A stretch of DNA of 64,000 bases, from NCBI GenBank assembly GCA_035621215.1, contig CP141729.1, forward strand, positions 1,510,944 to 1,574,943. The letters are read 5' to 3'. This stretch comes from Oscillospiraceae bacterium MB08-C2-2. Lineage in GTDB: Bacteria > Bacillota > Clostridia > Oscillospirales > Ruminococcaceae. The position numbers and the translations under genes were made by a program. Positions 60,770 through 64,000 of the stretch are shown one piece after another (the stretch's first letter is position 1; each line of letters starts with the position of its first letter). The notes below the pieces were generated by a model. The model saw nothing but the letters and a program-made list of their open reading frames with translations. It had not been told where the DNA came from and made no database searches.

Positions 60770-61531
60770 ATGTCGTATGTACAGTCAAAAGAGGTCTTGA
60801 ACAGCAAAGGCCAGCAGTACCATATCTGCTGCAAAAAAGGCGATGTTGGCCGCTATGTATTGCTGCCGGGGGACCCCTTCCGCACAGATGAGATTGCACG
60901 CCATCTGGAAAATGCAAAGCTGGTGGCACACAACCGTGAGCATAAAACCTGGACAGGTACACTCAGCGGAGTGGCTGTTTCGGTTACCAGCACCGGCATG
61001 GGCGGCCCCTCCGCCGCTATTGCAATCGAGGAACTGATTCACTGCGGGGCGGATACCTTTATCCGGGTTGGCACCTGCGGGCGCATCTGTGAAGACAGCT
61101 GGGATAAAACTTTGGAAGGTGTTGTGCTGACTGGTGCAGTGCGGGATGAAGGAACAACCCGCCAATACATTCCCATCGAATACCCGGCCATTGCCAACCG
61201 CACTGTAACAGAAGCTCTGGTGCAGGCGGCCAAAGAATCCGGGGCCAACTTCACCGAGGGCTTGGGCCAATCCAAGGATAGCTTTTATGGCCAGCATGAC
61301 CCGGACAGCATGCCCTGTGCAGGCGAACTGCATACCCGCTGGCAGGCATGGGAAACCGGCCATGTTATGGCCAGCGAGATGGAAGCTTCCACCCTGTTTG
61401 TTCTATCCTCCATCCGGGGGGCCCGGGCAGGCGCTATTATGGCTTATGAATCCATGACCGAGAACACCATCCAGATTGCCTGCAATGCGATGAAAAAGCT
61501 TATTGAGCAGGATAATGGGGCCGGGAGGTAA
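60770..61531 (+). CDS. Uridine phosphorylase-like nucleoside phosphorylase
   Basis: 253 aa. Splits uridine or a related nucleoside with phosphate into base and ribose-1-phosphate. Motifs of the PNP/UDP family 1: LLPGDPFRTDEIA for phosphate, VTSTGMGGPSAAIAIEEL (family signature G-x-G-x-PS), RVGTCGRI, and the ribose-binding MASEMEASTLFVL. Phosphate-binding Arg residues are in place. It follows the MFS gene by 43 bp. Confidence 0.9.
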   Translation: MSYVQSKEVLNSKGQQYHICCKKGDVGRYVLLPGDPFRTDEIARHLENAKLVAHNREHKTWTGTLSGVAVSVTSTGMGGPSAAIAIEELIHCGADTFIRVGTCGRICEDSWDKTLEGVVLTGAVRDEGTTRQYIPIEYPAIANRTVTEALVQAAKESGANFTEGLGQSKDSFYGQHDPDSMPCAGELHTRWQAWETGHVMASEMEASTLFVLSSIRGARAGAIMAYESMTENTIQIACNAMKKLIEQDNGAGR

Positions 61532-61534
61532 GCT

Positions 61535-62857
61535 ATGGAAAAGTATTTGATCCGTGGCTGTGATCTGGCCAATTTTGAAACTCTTGGCACACGCCGGGTT
61601 GACCTTCTGGTGGAGGGTGCTTTTATAACAAAGGTTCAGCCGGATATTGTTCCAGCTGGGGATGAAACCATCATCGAGGCAGGGGGCAAGCTGCTGCTGC
61701 CCGGTTTTGCCGATTGCCACAGCCATTTGCTGCAAACCTTCAGCAAGGGCTATCTGGATGATTACCCCATTGTGGAATGGCTGATCCGCATGTTCAAAAT
61801 CGAAGAGGTCATGACTGAGGAAGATAATTATTACGCTGTGCTGCTGGGCTGTTTGGAAGGGCTGCGTTTCGGCACAACCAATATCAACGAAATGTGCGGC
61901 GAGCGCTATCTGGATTCCACCTTGCAGGCCATTCTGGATTCAGGCATTCGGGCAACGGTGGGTATGAGCCATACCGATATCCCGGAAAACGATGTGACAC
62001 CCTTGTGCACAGTGGAGCAGGCACTTGCTCAATCACAGGCGCTGTACGAGAAATACCACGGTGTGGCAGGCGGGCGCATCCGCACCTCCTGTGCCCCGGC
62101 GGGGATGCCGGCCTGTACCAAAGAAATGATGCAGGCCCTAAAACACTTCACCAAAGAGCGGGGTCTGATTTACCACACACACCTTGCAGAAGGCCCGGTG
62201 GAAACGGAAAAAATCCGCAAAAACTTCGGCATGGGTGAAGGCGAGGCGCTATACCACTATGGCCTTCTGGATGAGGGCACACTGCTGGCTCACAGCATTT
62301 GGCTGGAGGATGACGAGCTTAGCCTCATCGCCAAATCGGGGGCAAACCCGATATACTGCCCCTGCACCAATCTCAAAATAAGCGATGGAATCCCCAAAAT
62401 AGGCAAAATGCTTGATTTGGGCATCAATGTTTGCATTGGGTGTGATGGTGAAGCCAGCAGTTCCAACCGGGATATGCTGCTGGAGGCCAAGCTGGGTGCG
62501 TTCCTGCAAAAGGGTGCCACACTTCGCCCCACTGTGATGGATGCTGGCACTACCTATAAGATGATGACACAAAACGCGGCCCGGGCACTCAAATGCGAGG
62601 ATACCGGCGTGGTTGAAGCAGGCAAGCGTGCCGATTTTATTCTTGTGGATACAGCAAGTGATATCCGCCTGAGCAACCAAAACACCCGCCTGAGCAATCT
62701 TCTGTTTGCGGGCACTGGCGATGCGGTGGACACTGTATTTGTGGATGGCCGACTAATTTTGCAGGATAAGAAGCTGGTTCATTTCAACCAATCCCATGTG
62801 CTTCAAAAGTGCGAATCGCTTTTGGAAAAGCTGGATAAAAAAATTCTCACCATTTAG
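61535..62857 (+). CDS. Amidohydrolase, adenosine/S-adenosylhomocysteine deaminase-like (MtaD/TrzA group)
   Basis: 440 aa. Zinc-dependent deaminase fold. Ligands visible: HSH in DCHSHLLQT (about residues 65-67), HTHLAE with the third His and catalytic Glu, HSIWL with the next His, and GCDGEASSSNRDML with the zinc/catalytic Asp. Such enzymes remove the amino group of adenosine, 5'-methylthioadenosine, SAH or of guanine/cytosine relatives. In this operon it probably deaminates a nucleoside or base before the phosphorylase or hydrolase acts. GGGAGG lies 6 bp before the ATG, and the gene begins 3 bp after udp. Confidence 0.87.
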   Translation: MEKYLIRGCDLANFETLGTRRVDLLVEGAFITKVQPDIVPAGDETIIEAGGKLLLPGFADCHSHLLQTFSKGYLDDYPIVEWLIRMFKIEEVMTEEDNYYAVLLGCLEGLRFGTTNINEMCGERYLDSTLQAILDSGIRATVGMSHTDIPENDVTPLCTVEQALAQSQALYEKYHGVAGGRIRTSCAPAGMPACTKEMMQALKHFTKERGLIYHTHLAEGPVETEKIRKNFGMGEGEALYHYGLLDEGTLLAHSIWLEDDELSLIAKSGANPIYCPCTNLKISDGIPKIGKMLDLGINVCIGCDGEASSSNRDMLLEAKLGAFLQKGATLRPTVMDAGTTYKMMTQNAARALKCEDTGVVEAGKRADFILVDTASDIRLSNQNTRLSNLLFAGTGDAVDTVFVDGRLILQDKKLVHFNQSHVLQKCESLLEKLDKKILTI

Positions 62858-62872
62858 AAAGGGGAAAAAACC

Positions 62873-63850
62873 ATGAAGAAAATACCTGTCATACTGGATG
62901 TGGATACAGGCACGGACGATGCGGTTGCCATTCTGTGTGCAGCTCTCAGCCCCAAAATAGACCTGCTGGCACTCACTGTGGCTTCCGGCAATCAGCCGCT
63001 GAAGAACACTGTGGATAATACCTTGCGAATTGTGGAGCTTTCCGGCAAGGATATTCCTGTTTATGCAGGCTGCCCAGAGCCGATGGTGCGCAACCTGATG
63101 CCGGGCCGTGCACTGGATGTGCGTATGCAGACAGTGGAAAAAACCATAAATGGCGAGCATATCTCGATTCATGAGCCCCATCTCCCCTTGCCCGCCCCTA
63201 AAACCAAAGCACAGGAACAGCATGCATGCAGCTATCTGGTAGAGACCCTTCGCAGCACCAAAGAAAAAATCACCATCATCGCCGTTGCCCCCCTAACCAA
63301 TATCGGCATGGCCCTGCGTATGGCTCCTGAAATTGCCCACAACATTGAAGAACTGGTGATCATGGGCGGTAGTGTTAACGGTGGCAACCGCACACCCGCT
63401 GCGGAAGCGAATTTCTTCGATGACCCCGAAGCGGCTCAAATCGTCCTAAAAAGCGGTATACCCATGCGCATTTTCACCTTGGAAGCCACGGAGATCGTGG
63501 AATGCGATCACAAGGACGCCAATGAATTCCGCAAGCTTGGCAAGGTGGGTGAATTTGTGGGCGATCTGATCGATGGATTTATTCACCGCTGCACCCTGTT
63601 GGATATCTGCCCCAACCAAGCAGTGGCTATTCACGATGCCATTACGGTGTGCGGTGTCATTGATCCCGACATGGTAACCAATCAGCAAAAAAATGCCTGC
63701 GACATTTGCCTGAGCGGCTGGGCCGACGGCAAGCTGGTGGTGGATCGCCGCAACTTTGCCTCCGCCAATGAACCAGTCAGCATTGTGTATGACATTGATA
63801 AAGTCCGATGCCTGCAGGCTATGAAAAACAGTCTGGAAGGGAAGATATAG
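62873..63850 (+). CDS. Nucleoside hydrolase (inosine-uridine preferring family)
   Basis: 325 aa. Cleaves ribonucleosides to base and ribose. Calcium-binding N-terminal motif DVDTGTDDAVAIL (residues 9-21, DxDxxxDD), APLTNIGMAL, and the loop MGGSVNGGNRTPAAEANFFDDPEAA, which carries the conserved Asn and Glu of the ribose pocket. Only the C-terminal His is not obvious (DICPNQAVAIHDAI gives a His-Asp pair). AAAGGGG lies 8 bp before the ATG. Last gene of the operon. Confidence 0.92.
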   Translation: MKKIPVILDVDTGTDDAVAILCAALSPKIDLLALTVASGNQPLKNTVDNTLRIVELSGKDIPVYAGCPEPMVRNLMPGRALDVRMQTVEKTINGEHISIHEPHLPLPAPKTKAQEQHACSYLVETLRSTKEKITIIAVAPLTNIGMALRMAPEIAHNIEELVIMGGSVNGGNRTPAAEANFFDDPEAAQIVLKSGIPMRIFTLEATEIVECDHKDANEFRKLGKVGEFVGDLIDGFIHRCTLLDICPNQAVAIHDAITVCGVIDPDMVTNQQKNACDICLSGWADGKLVVDRRNFASANEPVSIVYDIDKVRCLQAMKNSLEGKI

Positions 63851-63904
63851 GAACCTTAGGTCAGCGCCGTGATCCTTTTATCTTTTTTGCTGATAAAGCC
63901 ATAT

Positions 63905-63946
63905 AAAACCGCAGCCGCCCTAATCATAAGGGCGGCTGCGGTTTTC
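63905..63946 (+). terminator. Terminator of the nucleoside operon
   Basis: Perfect 17-bp stem AAAACCGCAGCCGCCCT / AGGGCGGCTGCGGTTTT followed by CTTTAT. The sequence from there to 64000 shows nothing further. Confidence 0.9.
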
Positions 63947-64000
63947 TTTATAGCCTGCAAGGGCGTTGTTTCGTGAGCGATCGGGAATAGCAAGCAATGC

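Noticed and set aside
1-64000. tRNA, rRNA, transposase and prophage genes
   Set aside because: I looked through all gaps and found no cloverleaf, rRNA stretch or mobile-element protein I could support.

Overview
The window looks like chromosomal DNA of an anaerobic, endospore-forming Firmicute, most likely a Clostridia member of the Oscillospirales/Ruminococcaceae type. The evidence is a small acid-soluble spore protein, a gerA-gerC-gerB germination operon, a SpoVB-type flippase, a SigH-like sigma factor, an FprA/rubredoxin/flavin-reductase oxygen-defence set, many sugar ABC systems, strong AGGAGG-type ribosome sites and SigA promoters of the TTGACA-17-TATAAT type. I see no rRNA, tRNA, CRISPR array, transposase or phage gene.

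Layout. 1-167 is the start of a sugar ABC ATPase with tandem promoters to its right. 700-5797 (minus) is a housekeeping run: MFS transporter, TrmK, Nif3-like protein, RqcH. 6218-12261 (minus) holds a SpoVB/MurJ-like flippase, a 2-hydroxyacid dehydrogenase with a sugar-phosphate isomerase, a small zinc-ribbon protein, a SigH-like factor and an MgtC-like membrane protein.

12535-23953 is a sugar-handling locus. On the minus strand are an RpiB-type isomerase, a PfkB/RfaE-like kinase, a deoxyhypusine-synthase-like protein and a fused SIS-HAD protein. Divergent on the plus strand are an MglB-MglA-MglC-type importer, a ROK regulator and a ROK kinase. The divergent control region carries two copies of a 21-bp motif, one overlapping a promoter. 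I infer uptake and phosphorylation of an unusual, perhaps heptose-like, sugar.

24015-32731 is a second transport locus: a very large solute-binding lipoprotein with an Asp-box N-terminal part, two MalF/MalG-type permeases, an HlyD-like adaptor and a MacB-like membrane protein, with no ATPase of its own, divergent from a two-component system. 32953-40196 holds an unknown protein, a SASP, a sodium:alanine symporter, a lytic transglycosylase, FprA, rubredoxin, flavin reductase and a split LysO lysine exporter.

40222-48702 (minus) matches the Bacillus ydaJKLMN exopolysaccharide operon plus a WsfD-like membrane protein. Its GGDEF domain is degenerate but keeps the RxxD c-di-GMP site. 48991-50124 is UDP-GlcNAc 2-epimerase, which seems to start at ATT. 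50222-54280 is the germination operon. 55496-63850 (plus) is a GntR-controlled operon with a complete ECF transporter, an MFS transporter and three nucleoside-catabolic enzymes, so a nucleoside salvage island.

Short structured repeats are a theme: one family with two copies, one with three, and two further elements bounded by inverted repeats, all between genes.
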